Positions 1 to 8,052 of a DNA stretch of 64,000 bases are shown in pieces. The stretch spans positions 372,001 through 436,000 of the forward strand of contig OY781463.1 of assembly GCA_963676725.1 (NCBI GenBank), given 5' to 3'. The translations under genes were made by a program, and so were the position numbers. The first letter of the stretch is position 1; each line of letters begins with the position of its first letter. The notes below the pieces were generated by a model that saw only the letters and a list, made by a program, of their open reading frames with translations, did no database searches and had not been told where the DNA came from. Origin of the DNA: G963662905 sp963676725. GTDB taxonomy: Bacteria > Bacteroidota > Bacteroidia > Bacteroidales > WRLA01.

Positions 1-2
1 AT

Positions 3-614
3 AATTATACTTTTAATAGACCTATAAAATTTGTAGATCCGGATGGTAGATATCCTTTCCTGCCTATTCGCATGATGACAGGTATGGCCATGGGTATAGC
101 AAAAGTAGTGAGTGCTACAAGAAGCTTATTAGCAGGCGGAAATGTTTCTAAAGACATCCCAAGTAATGTGAATATTTCACATAGAGATAAAAAAATGATT
201 TCTTTGACCAAAATTTCAAAAGATTTAGGTGATATTGGGGATGGGACTAAACAGATAAAGGATGCAATAGCAAATGAAACAGGTAATACTCTTATAGAAG
301 GAGGCTGTCATATTCAGGAGTTGGGTATAGCAGGGGCTCCTTTTACAGCTGGAGCTTCAACGGGACTTACTGTTGTGGGTGCAGGAGTTCAAGCTTTAGG
401 AGAAGGAATAATTGCTGGTAATGAGGCTGTTAATGGAAATTATGAGCCAGCGATTGATATGGCTACAGATAAGGCTTTAGACATGGTCACACAAAATACT
501 ATAAAAAAACTTAATGTAACTGATGAGGTTAAAAATTTGTTGACACAAGAGGCTGATCATTTAAATACAATTCACAAGCTTACCGAAAAATCAGAAAAAA
601 ATGATGAAAAATAA
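3..614 (+). CDS. 3' end of an RHS protein or displaced RHS tip, unknown toxin domain
   Basis: The frame is open from the window edge and begins with the end of an RHS core: NRPIKFVDPDGR matches the (N)NP-hyper-FxDPxG signature that separates RHS core from variable tip. The roughly 185 residues that follow are the tip. They contain a Gly/Ala-rich hydrophobic stretch (about residues 110-145, with AGAPFTAG and VVGAGVQALGEG) and a charged C-terminus. I do not recognise the toxin fold. The glycine-rich stretch and the two downstream membrane proteins would fit a membrane-acting toxin, but that is inference. The 5' end lies outside the window, so I cannot tell whether this belongs to a full-length RHS gene or to an orphan tip. 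An internal ATG at 72 is not taken as the start because homology begins upstream of it. Confidence 0.7.
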   Translation, partial: NYTFNRPIKFVDPDGRYPFLPIRMMTGMAMGIAKVVSATRSLLAGGNVSKDIPSNVNISHRDKKMISLTKISKDLGDIGDGTKQIKDAIANETGNTLIEGGCHIQELGIAGAPFTAGASTGLTVVGAGVQALGEGIIAGNEAVNGNYEPAIDMATDKALDMVTQNTIKKLNVTDEVKNLLTQEADHLNTIHKLTEKSEKNDEK

Positions 615-625
615 ATATTTTTAGA

Positions 626-796
626 ATGTTAATAGGAATGCTATTTGTTTTTTGGGGAGTGATTATTTTTATCTTTCAATATCAATCACTAAAAGAAGAT
701 GCATATACAGGGGCTGCAACCAAAGTCAGAGGGCTTGTTTCGTCTATTGGATTTGTTTTCTTAGGCATCGTGTTAATTTTGATTGAGCTAACTTAA
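626..796 (+). CDS. small two-helix membrane protein, putative immunity protein
   Basis: A 56-codon frame starts with ATG 12 bases after the preceding tip. It encodes two hydrophobic segments (about residues 2-17, with FVFWGVIIFIF, and 38-55, with GFVFLGIVLILIEL) joined by a polar loop, so it should be an inner-membrane hairpin. Its place directly behind an RHS tip is the usual place of an immunity gene, and a membrane-embedded immunity protein would suit a membrane-active toxin. No family is recognised. The assignment rests on position, size and hydropathy only. The next gene is a second candidate for the same role. Confidence 0.5.
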   Translation: MLIGMLFVFWGVIIFIFQYQSLKEDAYTGAATKVRGLVSSIGFVFLGIVLILIELT

Positions 797-805
797 TTTA
801 TTAAA

Positions 806-1231
806 ATGACTGAAAATCACAAAACTACTGTTTATAAGAATAAGAATGCAGTCTTTATATTAGAGTGTTGTATAGTAGCATTAGTATTGTGGAATTTATA
901 TAATGTATTTATTACACAGAAATATATGATGCTTGTTCCTATTGTAATACAGATTGCTTTACTTTACCTGATTTTCACGAAACATCGATTTGCAGCAACT
1001 GCGATAAAAATATGGGTTGGTATTTTTTTTATTGGAAGTTCGGTCTTGAGTTTACTTGGGTACATACTAAAATTCTCTTCTACTACAAATGCTAGCTTAA
1101 GCAGAATAGATATATTAGCCAATATATTTTTACTCATTGTTGGTGTCGTAATCTTTTTCTCAATTAAGAGCTTACTAAAGTTAAAGAATGTTAGTACAAA
1201 GAAGGGGGGCTGCAGAGCTTATAATAGATAA
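806..1231 (+). CDS. four-helix membrane protein, putative immunity protein
   Basis: This 141-residue protein has about four transmembrane segments: residues 16-34, 41-59, 69-90 and 104-123. It has a short basic tail. It follows the 56-residue membrane protein by 9 bases and precedes the next displaced RHS tip, so it lies inside the toxin array. The last codons (KKGGCRAYNR) come just after a run of six G at 1204-1209 and look unrelated to the rest, so the native C-terminus may have been lost at a recombination joint just before the next tip. The immunity role is inferred from position. Confidence 0.5.
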   Translation: MTENHKTTVYKNKNAVFILECCIVALVLWNLYNVFITQKYMMLVPIVIQIALLYLIFTKHRFAATAIKIWVGIFFIGSSVLSLLGYILKFSSTTNASLSRIDILANIFLLIVGVVIFFSIKSLLKLKNVSTKKGGCRAYNR

Positions 1232-1335
1232 AACCCTAAAGCATGAGAATATAGTCCCCAAAAGAACTCTTAAAAAAATAAGGGAATGGATCCCACGCCA
1301 GCCCCCTCGACCAAACCAATTATATTGCTAACTTT

Positions 1336-2445
1336 GTGTATGAAAACAACCAACTCCAGTTTATCCTCACTTCCAAAGGCCGCATTATGATGCAAAACGA
1401 GGACACATACGAATACCAGTACTTCCTCAAGGATCATTTGGGTAATACGCGTATTACAATGAACCAAAACGGAACGCTTTTGCAGGAAGATGCCTATTAT
1501 CCTTTTGGGATGAACATTGTCGGTTTGAGTTATAGCGATGCCAGCCCTGAGAATAGATACAAGTATAATGGAAAGCGTTGCGCTGAGCGTAGTCGAAGTG
1601 ATTTGGAAGGTGAGTTTGGATTAGAGTGGTATGATTATGGGGCGAGGTTTTATGATGCGGTTTTGGGTAGATTCCACACTGTTGACCCACTTGCTGAAAA
1701 CTATTCTTTCCAATCTCCATTTGTTTATGCAGCAAATAATCCGATAAGGTTTATTGATTTTATGGGAATGTCTGCTGGTGACTATTATGATCAGAAAGGT
1801 AATTATTTAGGAACAGATGGTGTTGATGATCAAAAAAACTATGTAGTTACTGATAGAAAAGAAGCGAAAAAGATAAAGAAAGCAGACAAAAAAGGTGGAA
1901 ATTACACAGCGTCTGTTGATTCAAAAGTTGAACTTCCAGAATATGGCGTTAGAAGTGATATGGGGGATGCAGTTGATAGATCTGGTAGTAACTCATTCCA
2001 TGAAGAAGGCGGAGTTATTGCTAACATGTCAGACGGTAGCAAAAAAGTAGTTAATGCTAAACCTGGGGCTGACGCTGACCCACGAGTAGATGGTTATGCA
2101 GAGATAAATGTTTTAGATGCTGCTGATCCTTCTGAATTGAAAGGGTACGGGACTTTGGATGGCACTTTTCACACTCATCCAGATGGAACTATTAAAGAAT
2201 CAAATAGTTCATCCAGTAGTACAAGTGGTACAACTATTGGTGGCACAACAACAACCAGTTATTTTGTGCAATCTCCATCTGATGTTGATATATCAGTTCA
2301 TGCAGGACGCTCAAGTCGTGGATTGGTTACAGGAAACTCCTATGTTTTAGGTACGGGAAGTAATAAAGTATATATTTATAATGGAAAAGGAGTGCAGGCA
2401 ACATTCCCATTACAAAAATTTAGAACTAAGCTGAAAAATGAATAA
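1336..2445 (+). CDS. displaced RHS tip with JAB/JAMM-like peptidase toxin domain (left copy)
   Basis: Homology to the RHS core starts at about 1297, just after an in-frame stop at 1279-1281. Only the last ~130 residues of the core (DHLGNTRIT, YYPFGMN, WYDYGARFYD, NNPIRFIDFMG) precede the tip, and there is no signal peptide. The first possible start is the GTG at 1336, so this is an orphan tip that probably needs recombination to be delivered. The tip (from about 1765) contains FHTHP with histidines at 2170 and 2176 and SPSDVD at 2272-2289. This HxHP...SxxD pattern is the JAMM metal site of JAB-fold peptidases, known among polymorphic toxins as Toxin-JAB1. A Ser/Thr-rich insert separates the two motifs. 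The core has a 24-base in-frame insert (RCAERSRS) that other tips lack. Confidence 0.75.
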   Translation: MYENNQLQFILTSKGRIMMQNEDTYEYQYFLKDHLGNTRITMNQNGTLLQEDAYYPFGMNIVGLSYSDASPENRYKYNGKRCAERSRSDLEGEFGLEWYDYGARFYDAVLGRFHTVDPLAENYSFQSPFVYAANNPIRFIDFMGMSAGDYYDQKGNYLGTDGVDDQKNYVVTDRKEAKKIKKADKKGGNYTASVDSKVELPEYGVRSDMGDAVDRSGSNSFHEEGGVIANMSDGSKKVVNAKPGADADPRVDGYAEINVLDAADPSELKGYGTLDGTFHTHPDGTIKESNSSSSSTSGTTIGGTTTTSYFVQSPSDVDISVHAGRSSRGLVTGNSYVLGTGSNKVYIYNGKGVQATFPLQKFRTKLKNE

Positions 2446-2908
2446 GTTGATAAAGTATAGCATTGTATTGTTACTGCTTGTTTTTAAGGTGAATGCTTAC
2501 TCACAAGAAATTCAAAGCATAGAATTATTGTATGTTGTTAATGGAAAAGAAAAGAAGATAAAAAGTGATAGTAAAATCCTTTTTATTCAAAATGAAGATA
2601 CGATAGTGTCAGATATTTGCTGTAATAAAGTATATCTTCCATCTCTTGATCCATATAAAAATGTGGACATATCATTTTGTTTTGGGAAGAAAGAATTGTT
2701 CTTTGCTTCTATACCAGCTAAGAAATTATTAATAAATCAGAAAATTATATGGGAGCTTGGGTATTTTAAGAAATTTGGTGAAAGAGAAAAGGAAGAGTTT
2801 TATCAGGTGAAAGACTTTTCGAAACTAAAAGAACTTTACTACTGGAAATTTAGCCCACAAGAATTTGGTGATGGGACAATCACATTGGTTACTATTCCAA
2901 AGAGCTGA
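2438..2908 (+). CDS. exported putative immunity protein for the JAB-like tip (left copy)
   Basis: This 156-residue protein overlaps the toxin stop by 8 bases, which implies translational coupling. It starts with a clear signal peptide (hydrophobic residues 7-18, cleavage probably after VNAYSQ). The rest is soluble, rich in Lys and aromatic residues, with a Cys pair (ICCNK). I recognise no family. The tight overlap with the toxin, and the perfect copy of both genes at 38.9-40.6 kb, support the role of cognate immunity protein. Export suggests that the peptidase is neutralised in the periplasm. The protein sequence is identical to that at 40167-40637. Confidence 0.65.
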   Translation: MNKLIKYSIVLLLLVFKVNAYSQEIQSIELLYVVNGKEKKIKSDSKILFIQNEDTIVSDICCNKVYLPSLDPYKNVDISFCFGKKELFFASIPAKKLLINQKIIWELGYFKKFGEREKEEFYQVKDFSKLKELYYWKFSPQEFGDGTITLVTIPKS

Positions 2909-3154
2909 TTAAGAAAGCCCAGCATCGTTCAGGTTTTCTCTTTTATAAAGCAGCAATATTTTTAAGTTTAATAGATTTAATAAACCCGTCAATAACCGAA
3001 AGGATATTCCCTTTATTGGTATCGTCTGCATATTCCGGTCATATTCACCCACTAATCTAGGAACAACTCATATAACAATTTCGTCTCTGAGGTTAGTAAT
3101 GCTATTATTTGTACTCTTTAGTAAAATTTGGTTCTTCTCATAAATAAAAGACAT

Positions 3155-3162
3155 TATATTTG
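3155..3162 (+). promoter_or_regulatory. candidate -7 element of the PKD-protein gene
   Basis: TATATTTG fits the Bacteroidota TAnnTTTG -7 consensus and lies 24 bases before the TTG start at 3187. TTTG at 3127-3130 could serve as the -33 element, though the spacing of 24 is slightly long. The same sequence recurs at 40884-40891. The stretch 2909-3186 holds nothing else that I can identify. Confidence 0.5.
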
Positions 3163-3186
3163 TATTGAATTCTATAATAAAAACAT

Positions 3187-4794
3187 TTGCGCCAAATAAT
3201 TTCCATAATATTCTGCCTTTTGTTGCCTTTTGCGCTTTTTGCACAGGGAGGACAGGGAGATAATTGGTATTTTGGGATTAAAGCAGGAATAAGCTTCAAT
3301 ACAGCAAGTGGTGCACCGGAAGCGGTTTATGACGGGCAAATGGAAACTAACGAAGGCTGCGCCAGCATATCCGATGCTCAGGGAAATCTTTTGTTCTATA
3401 CTGATGGCTCTGTGGTTTGGAACAGCCAGCATGACACCATGCCCAATGGCAATGGATTGCTGGGAAATTTTTCTTCGGCCATGTCTTCTATTGTAGTCCC
3501 AAAGCCTGGCAATCCATATTTATACTATGTTTTCACAGTACCTGAAGGACAGGAATCTGTGGGACTGCGTTATTCTGTTGTGGATATGAACTTGGATGGC
3601 GGTCTGGGCGATGTTACCTCAGAAAAGAATATATACCTCACCGGCCCTGTTCACGAGGCTGTTACATCGGTCAGGCATGGCGGCGGACTAGGCTACTGGG
3701 TCATTACCCACCTCTGGCAAACCAATACTTATCAGGCCTTTTTAATCGATGCAGATTCGGTACATACAACACCTGTTGAAAGCAATTGCGGACTTGTGTA
3801 CATATCACCGGAAGGTGTCCCGGGAGGCTATATAAAAACATCCATGCAAGGGGATAAATTGGCCTGTTATATTGAGAATGTTAATCTTTATATGCAATTA
3901 TCTGACTTTAATAATATTACCGGAGAAATATCTAACCCCATTCCAATACTGGACAACGATGGTTCCTATTGTCTTGAGTTTTCACCGGATGGCAGCAGGC
4001 TTTATGTAAGTTGCTGGGATTATTTAAAGCAATATGATTTGACGCAAGCCGATTCCTCTTCCATTGTCAATTCGATGCAGGTTGTTGCGATAAAGGAACC
4101 GCACCTACGCTCTTTCGGCGCCATCCAGATTGCTCCTGATGGAAAAATTTATTGTGTTCGTTTTTTGTCAACATGGTTAAGTTCTATTGAACAACCCAAC
4201 GAATTAGGTGAAGACTGTATTTTTATTGATTCTGTTTTAAATCTGGATGATGGCTCAGGTGATTACTATGGAATGCTCGGCCTCCCCGCCTTCATCCAGT
4301 CCTTCTTCAACCCCGCAAATTTCACATGGGAAGGCCATTGCATTGGGGATACCACCTTTTTCGCCATTACTGATACCGCCTCCCAGGATTCTGTTTTCTG
4401 GGATTTTGGGGATACAATAACAGGCATCCTGAATAATTCCACATCATTTTTTCCCTACCATATTTATTCAGATACTGGTAGTTTCCAAGTCAGTGTTATT
4501 GGGTATAACAATAGCCTGAACGACACTACTTTGCAGGAGATTTTTATCCATCCTCTGCCTGTTCCATTTTTACCAACAGATACCGGCTTTTGTGAAGACT
4601 ATGGTGTTAACCTCTGGCCGGGGGATTTTCAAAGCTACCTCTGGCAAAACGGCTCAACAGATACCAGCTTTTATGCGGATACAACGCTGAACGTAATTGT
4701 GGAAGTAACGGATGTCCACGGCTGCAAAGCCACAGACAGCACCCATGCTGTAGAGCATAGCAAACCATTGCCGGTGGTGATTTATCATGATTAG
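3187..4794 (+). CDS. secreted PKD-domain surface protein lacking a T9SS sorting domain (left copy)
   Basis: The 535-residue product starts with a signal peptide (IISIIFCLLLPFALFAQ) and a domain typical of Bacteroidota gliding/T9SS proteins (WYFGIKAGISFN, DAQGNLLFYTDG, VVPKPGN). A PKD domain follows at about residues 390-455 (FWDFGDT, YSDTGSFQVSVIGYN), then one more Ig-like domain (YLWQNGSTDTSF). The chain ends at VVIYHD, just where relatives continue to further Ig-like repeats and a C-terminal sorting domain, so the protein is probably truncated. The start must be TTG at 3187, because an in-frame stop lies at 3178 and no earlier ATG exists. The copy at 40916-42523 differs at roughly 17 residues and ends at the same residue. 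Its role in the array is unknown. Confidence 0.7.
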   Translation: MRQIISIIFCLLLPFALFAQGGQGDNWYFGIKAGISFNTASGAPEAVYDGQMETNEGCASISDAQGNLLFYTDGSVVWNSQHDTMPNGNGLLGNFSSAMSSIVVPKPGNPYLYYVFTVPEGQESVGLRYSVVDMNLDGGLGDVTSEKNIYLTGPVHEAVTSVRHGGGLGYWVITHLWQTNTYQAFLIDADSVHTTPVESNCGLVYISPEGVPGGYIKTSMQGDKLACYIENVNLYMQLSDFNNITGEISNPIPILDNDGSYCLEFSPDGSRLYVSCWDYLKQYDLTQADSSSIVNSMQVVAIKEPHLRSFGAIQIAPDGKIYCVRFLSTWLSSIEQPNELGEDCIFIDSVLNLDDGSGDYYGMLGLPAFIQSFFNPANFTWEGHCIGDTTFFAITDTASQDSVFWDFGDTITGILNNSTSFFPYHIYSDTGSFQVSVIGYNNSLNDTTLQEIFIHPLPVPFLPTDTGFCEDYGVNLWPGDFQSYLWQNGSTDTSFYADTTLNVIVEVTDVHGCKATDSTHAVEHSKPLPVVIYHD

Positions 4795-4819
4795 TATTGG
4801 GAAAAGGGTTGGGGATTTT

Positions 4820-5226
4820 CAATCGGATGTAAGGTAGGGGCGTGAAAACCCTATTACATGCCCTTAGTTTTTATTAATGCAACAGGAAATTTTATGTTTT
4901 AGACTTATGGTGCTTTTTTTTATTCAACTTATAGTCTGCATGATTCCACGAAATTTCCCGTAATACCTAATTTTAATGATTATAAATCTGAGAATCTATT
5001 TCAGGCTTTTTCACAAAAAATGACTAAACATTCGCAAGAAAGAAAGATAATGTATTTGCATTTTTGACCATCTCAAAATCACCGGCACTTGATTTCATCA
5101 ATATTTCGCAAAAGGTAATCACCACTTTTTACTTTCAAATAGTCTTATAAGTTATGCCTTGAGAAGATGCCTTTTCTGCTTGAGCGAAGTTGAACCAAGC
5201 CTGCCGAAATGCCACGATTGTGTTTT
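4820..5226. other. intergenic stretch without a recognisable gene
   Basis: This AT-rich stretch starts where homology to the second array copy stops. Near 5165-5210 it holds REP-like phrases common in this genome (TTGAGCGAAGTTGAA, AAGCCTGCCGAAATG). I see no gene, RNA or strong terminator in it. Confidence 0.5.
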
Positions 5227-6369
5227 TTAAGCGGTCTTCTGACTTTTGTTGTTTATCACAACAAACTCCCTGAAATTATCCCGATCAATTACTTCTGCCT
5301 GAGCATTATAGTTCTCTGTGAAGGTTTTGGGCAGTTTTTGTTTTTTCTTCTTATTCCATTTGAATTCATATCCAAATATTTTCCCTTCATTATCTTCCAC
5401 AAAATCGACCTCCTGCTGCTGTTGGGTTCTCCAAAAATATGTTCGGGCTAAGCTCTGTTTGTATTCGTTTTGTTTTATCCGCTCTGATATCAAAAAGTTT
5501 TCCCAAAGAGCGCCTTTATCTGTTCTTAAATCAAGTGGGTTAAAGTTTCCAACCACCATATTTCGAATGCCATTATCGTAAAAATATATCTTGCTATTGG
5601 TTTTGATCTCATTGCGAATATTACGGCTAAAACTGTTCAGCTTAAAAATAATGTATCCTTTCTGTAATATGTTTATATAATTGCTGACTGTTTTTTTATC
5701 GACATTTACGATCTGAGCCAGTTCGGAATAGTTTGCCTCGCTGCCAATTTGCAGGGCAAGAGCCTGAACCAGTTTATCCAGTATTTCGGGTTTGCGGATA
5801 TTAGCGAAAGCAAGAATATCTTTATAGAGATAGCTGTTTACTAGATTTCGTAATACGCTTACTTCATCTCCTGCGTTATTTAAAACATCTGGATAAAATC
5901 CATAAAGCATCCTATTTTCTAAATCCTGTTCTGCATGTAGATAACCATGGTGATTCTCAAATTCTTCCCAAGAAATGGGAAAAAGCTGATATTCCCACTT
6001 CCGTCCGGTTAAAGGTTCGTTGATTTTAGTGGATAAGTCAAAGGAAGATGAACCACTTGCAAATAATTGAACATCTTTGAACCTGTCCGTAATAATTTTC
6101 ATAGTTAATCCAATACCTTCTATTCTTTGGGCTTCATCAATGAAGATATATTTATTCTTACCTATGATTGTTCGGATTTGTTCCGTTGATGGTTCTTTAA
6201 GCAAAGTTCGGGTTTTGGGATCGTCACCATCCAAGAGCAAATAGTCATTTGACTTCAAAATGGATTCGATCAAAGTTGTTTTTCCAACTTGTCTAGGCCC
6301 AATGACAATAATTGCTTTCTTGGATCCGATTCTTTTACTAATCCTGTCGGTAATGAGTCTGCTGTACAT
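5227..6369 (-). CDS. AAA ATPase with DUF4143 (archaeal ATPase-like family)
   Basis: This 380-residue P-loop ATPase has a Walker A motif near residues 24-31 (GPRQVGKT), Walker B near 95-99 (YIFIDEAQ), a sensor-like SGSSSFDL, a winged-helix segment at about 220-260 and a C-terminal DUF4143 half with the nuclease-like signature EVDFVEDNEGKIFGYEFKW. Such proteins are widespread in Bacteroidota and their role is poorly defined; the C-terminal half resembles restriction-like nuclease folds. The length is normal and the gene looks intact. It stands alone on the minus strand, with twin palindromes in its promoter (6398-6446), so it is probably under its own repressor or autoregulated. Confidence 0.85.
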   Translation of the reverse strand: MYSRLITDRISKRIGSKKAIIVIGPRQVGKTTLIESILKSNDYLLLDGDDPKTRTLLKEPSTEQIRTIIGKNKYIFIDEAQRIEGIGLTMKIITDRFKDVQLFASGSSSFDLSTKINEPLTGRKWEYQLFPISWEEFENHHGYLHAEQDLENRMLYGFYPDVLNNAGDEVSVLRNLVNSYLYKDILAFANIRKPEILDKLVQALALQIGSEANYSELAQIVNVDKKTVSNYINILQKGYIIFKLNSFSRNIRNEIKTNSKIYFYDNGIRNMVVGNFNPLDLRTDKGALWENFLISERIKQNEYKQSLARTYFWRTQQQQEVDFVEDNEGKIFGYEFKWNKKKKQKLPKTFTENYNAQAEVIDRDNFREFVVINNKSQKTA

Positions 6370-6379
6370 CCTTTTTCTA

Positions 6380-6387
6380 CAAAAATA
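6380..6387 (-). promoter_or_regulatory. -7 element of the DUF4143 ATPase gene
   Basis: Read on the minus strand the bases are TATTTTTG, a match to TAnnTTTG. Transcription would begin only a few bases before the ATG at 6369, so the messenger is likely leaderless or nearly so. Confidence 0.5.
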
Positions 6388-6397
6388 CTAATTTTCG

Positions 6398-6446
6398 GGG
6401 ATTATATTCCCTAAATATTATGATTTTTAGGGATTGTATTCCCTAA
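6398..6446. promoter_or_regulatory. twin palindromic operator GGGATTnTATTCCCTAA
   Basis: Two near-identical 17-bp units lie at 6398-6414 (GGGATTATATTCCCTAA) and 6430-6446 (GGGATTGTATTCCCTAA). Each is a GGGA-N7-TCCC-type dyad. Their starts are 32 bp apart, about three helical turns, so a dimer of dimers could bind on one face. They cover the -20 to -70 region of the promoter for the DUF4143 ATPase. Confidence 0.55.
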
Positions 6447-6610
6447 TTGCTATGATTATGCAATTTTCGAGTTGCATGCGGTTTAGGGGAATTCATAGCT
6501 TTGTTTGATGTCAGGCAGGCTAAGATGCTTGTTTTTTTAAGAATCTTGGCTGTGTGTTCCTTGCTTGCTTTTGCGAGGCTGTTAAATAATTAGGAAATTC
6601 ACAACAAAAA

Positions 6611-7318
6611 CTAAGTCAGTTCCGGATGAAGCAATTCAAAGCCATTCACATATTTTGAGCTTTTCGTCAATCTAAATGGCAAAGCATTGGAAACAGGAAT
6701 GGCCGCGGTATCGTCTTCTTTTTTGTACTTTAATTCCACGATTAAATCATCGGAACTGTATTTTTCGAAGAAGTAGCCATTTTGCATGCCAATACGATAG
6801 TAGTTTAGATGATCGTCCAGGGTGATCCTGAACTTATTGTCGAAACTCAGGAAATAGCAACGTTGGTAGGTGTTGAGTAAGGCCGGGCGTAACATTAGCA
6901 TCACTTCTTTTGCCCAATCCGGCAAAGCGGAAGAATGGAACACTTCCCGAAGTTTTTGTCCGTTAAAAGACTCATCAAGAGTAAAAGGACTCAGGCTAAA
7001 CGAGCGTTTATTGCCCAGCATTCCTTCTCGAATTTTAAATTCCAGAACAGGATTTTGAATTTCCCCGAACAAATTGCCATACCAGCGAATCCTGGCTTTT
7101 TTTCTACTGCCTTTGCCAGAAACATTATCTGTAAAGAAGGACATCTCCTCCGAATCGAGATAAATATTATTGATTTGACGCGGTTGGAATAAATTGGAAA
7201 AGGCAGCAGGATGCATGCGAATATGCTGCATTACTCCGGCTTTATGCATTTCCGTGACCACATATTTCCGTTCAAAACGGCTGTCTTTTTCGCTAAATGG
7301 CGGAAAATACATAAGCAA
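6611..7318 (-). CDS. VTC-domain (polyphosphate polymerase-like) protein
   Basis: This 235-residue protein has the VTC fold signature: the early RFERKYVV, then IYLDSEE, KARIRWYG, LEFKIREG, the lysine-bearing R-x-F/TLD segment (FRITLDDH) and a late IVELKYKK. In the VTC/CYTH tunnel family these basic and acidic strands bind triphosphate and a metal ion. It starts 2 bases after the DUF4956 gene and is the last gene of a three-gene operon with CotH. Bacterial VTC-DUF4956 pairs are common; whether they make polyphosphate or modify another phosphate-rich polymer is not settled. The start could be the second Met at 7312. Confidence 0.85.
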   Translation of the reverse strand: MLMYFPPFSEKDSRFERKYVVTEMHKAGVMQHIRMHPAAFSNLFQPRQINNIYLDSEEMSFFTDNVSGKGSRKKARIRWYGNLFGEIQNPVLEFKIREGMLGNKRSFSLSPFTLDESFNGQKLREVFHSSALPDWAKEVMLMLRPALLNTYQRCYFLSFDNKFRITLDDHLNYYRIGMQNGYFFEKYSSDDLIVELKYKKEDDTAAIPVSNALPFRLTKSSKYVNGFELLHPELT

Positions 7319-7320
7319 TA

Positions 7321-8001
7321 TTAAAAGGATTTGCTTTCAATAAAGGAGATGCGCACATCGCTGCCAAATTGCACCATATCCTTTTTAAAGGAATGAAGAT
7401 CAGCTGGTTTTGGCGCATGAATCACAAAAGACGCTTCGATGGCCTGTTTGTTTTCATCATAGCGTTTCAAATTGCTTTTCTTAAAATTGGCATCAATTTT
7501 TTCAACAATTTGTGGCAATTCTATACTGCCCGCCGGTGCAGAAAAGTTGAGGTATAAATTAGGGTGTTGATATTGTGGGCTTAAAAAATGCCTGCCCCAA
7601 AGAATTATCATCGCAACAGCAAATGCTCCGAGTACAACTATGGTCTGATTTGCGCCCAAACCTAATCCCAATGCAATGGAAAGGAATAAATACGCCAATT
7701 CTTCGGGCTCTTTAATGGCGGCACGAAAACGGACAATCGAAAGTGCACCAACAAGTCCTAAAGATAATGCTAATGAAGATTTTACAATGGAAATAATCAG
7801 CATAGTAGTGAAAGCAATTAAAAGGAAAGTGCCTGCAAATTGCCTTCGGTTGCTAATAGTACGGCCAACTTTAACATAGGTAAACTCCAGGATTGTAGCC
7901 AGAATAATAATTACTACAGCATTAATCAGGAAATCGGTTAAGGATACTTTTTGCTCCTGAGTAATTAAGAATTTTTGAAATAATGCCCAACGATCGTTCA
8001 T
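7321..8001 (-). CDS. DUF4956 membrane protein
   Basis: The 226-residue product has three to four transmembrane helices in its first 135 residues (INAVVIIILATILEF, FAGTFLLIAFTTMLI, LVGALSIVRFRAAIK, LGLGLGANQTIVVLG) and a soluble C-terminal domain of about 90 residues. The GALSIVRFRAAIKEPEELAYLF segment is the conserved core of DUF4956. The partner gene is nearly always a VTC-domain gene, as here, with a 2-base gap, so the two probably act together at the inner membrane. Confidence 0.9.
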   Translation of the reverse strand: MNDRWALFQKFLITQEQKVSLTDFLINAVVIIILATILEFTYVKVGRTISNRRQFAGTFLLIAFTTMLIISIVKSSLALSLGLVGALSIVRFRAAIKEPEELAYLFLSIALGLGLGANQTIVVLGAFAVAMIILWGRHFLSPQYQHPNLYLNFSAPAGSIELPQIVEKIDANFKKSNLKRYDENKQAIEASFVIHAPKPADLHSFKKDMVQFGSDVRISFIESKSF

Positions 8002-8052
8002 AAGATAAATTTAAAAGCGCAAATATAAATTGAAATTCGTGTAATCTTTCTA

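Larger units (their letters stand above)
1297..4819 (+). repeat. 3.5-kb direct repeat, copy 1 (JAB-like tip, immunity gene, PKD gene)
   Basis: Positions 1297-4819 align without any gap to 39026-42548; the offset is 37,729 throughout. The match is a mosaic. I see no difference from about 1603 to 3322 (most of the tip, the whole immunity gene, the intergenic region and the start of the PKD gene). Scattered substitutions follow to about 4130, then another identical block to about 4590, then substitutions until homology stops at 4819. Such blocks suggest gene conversion between paralogous loci rather than one simple duplication. Confidence 0.9.

Noticed and set aside
7369..7879. Plus-strand frames across the DUF4956 gene
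   Set aside because: They are shadows of a gene with clear family motifs on the minus strand.
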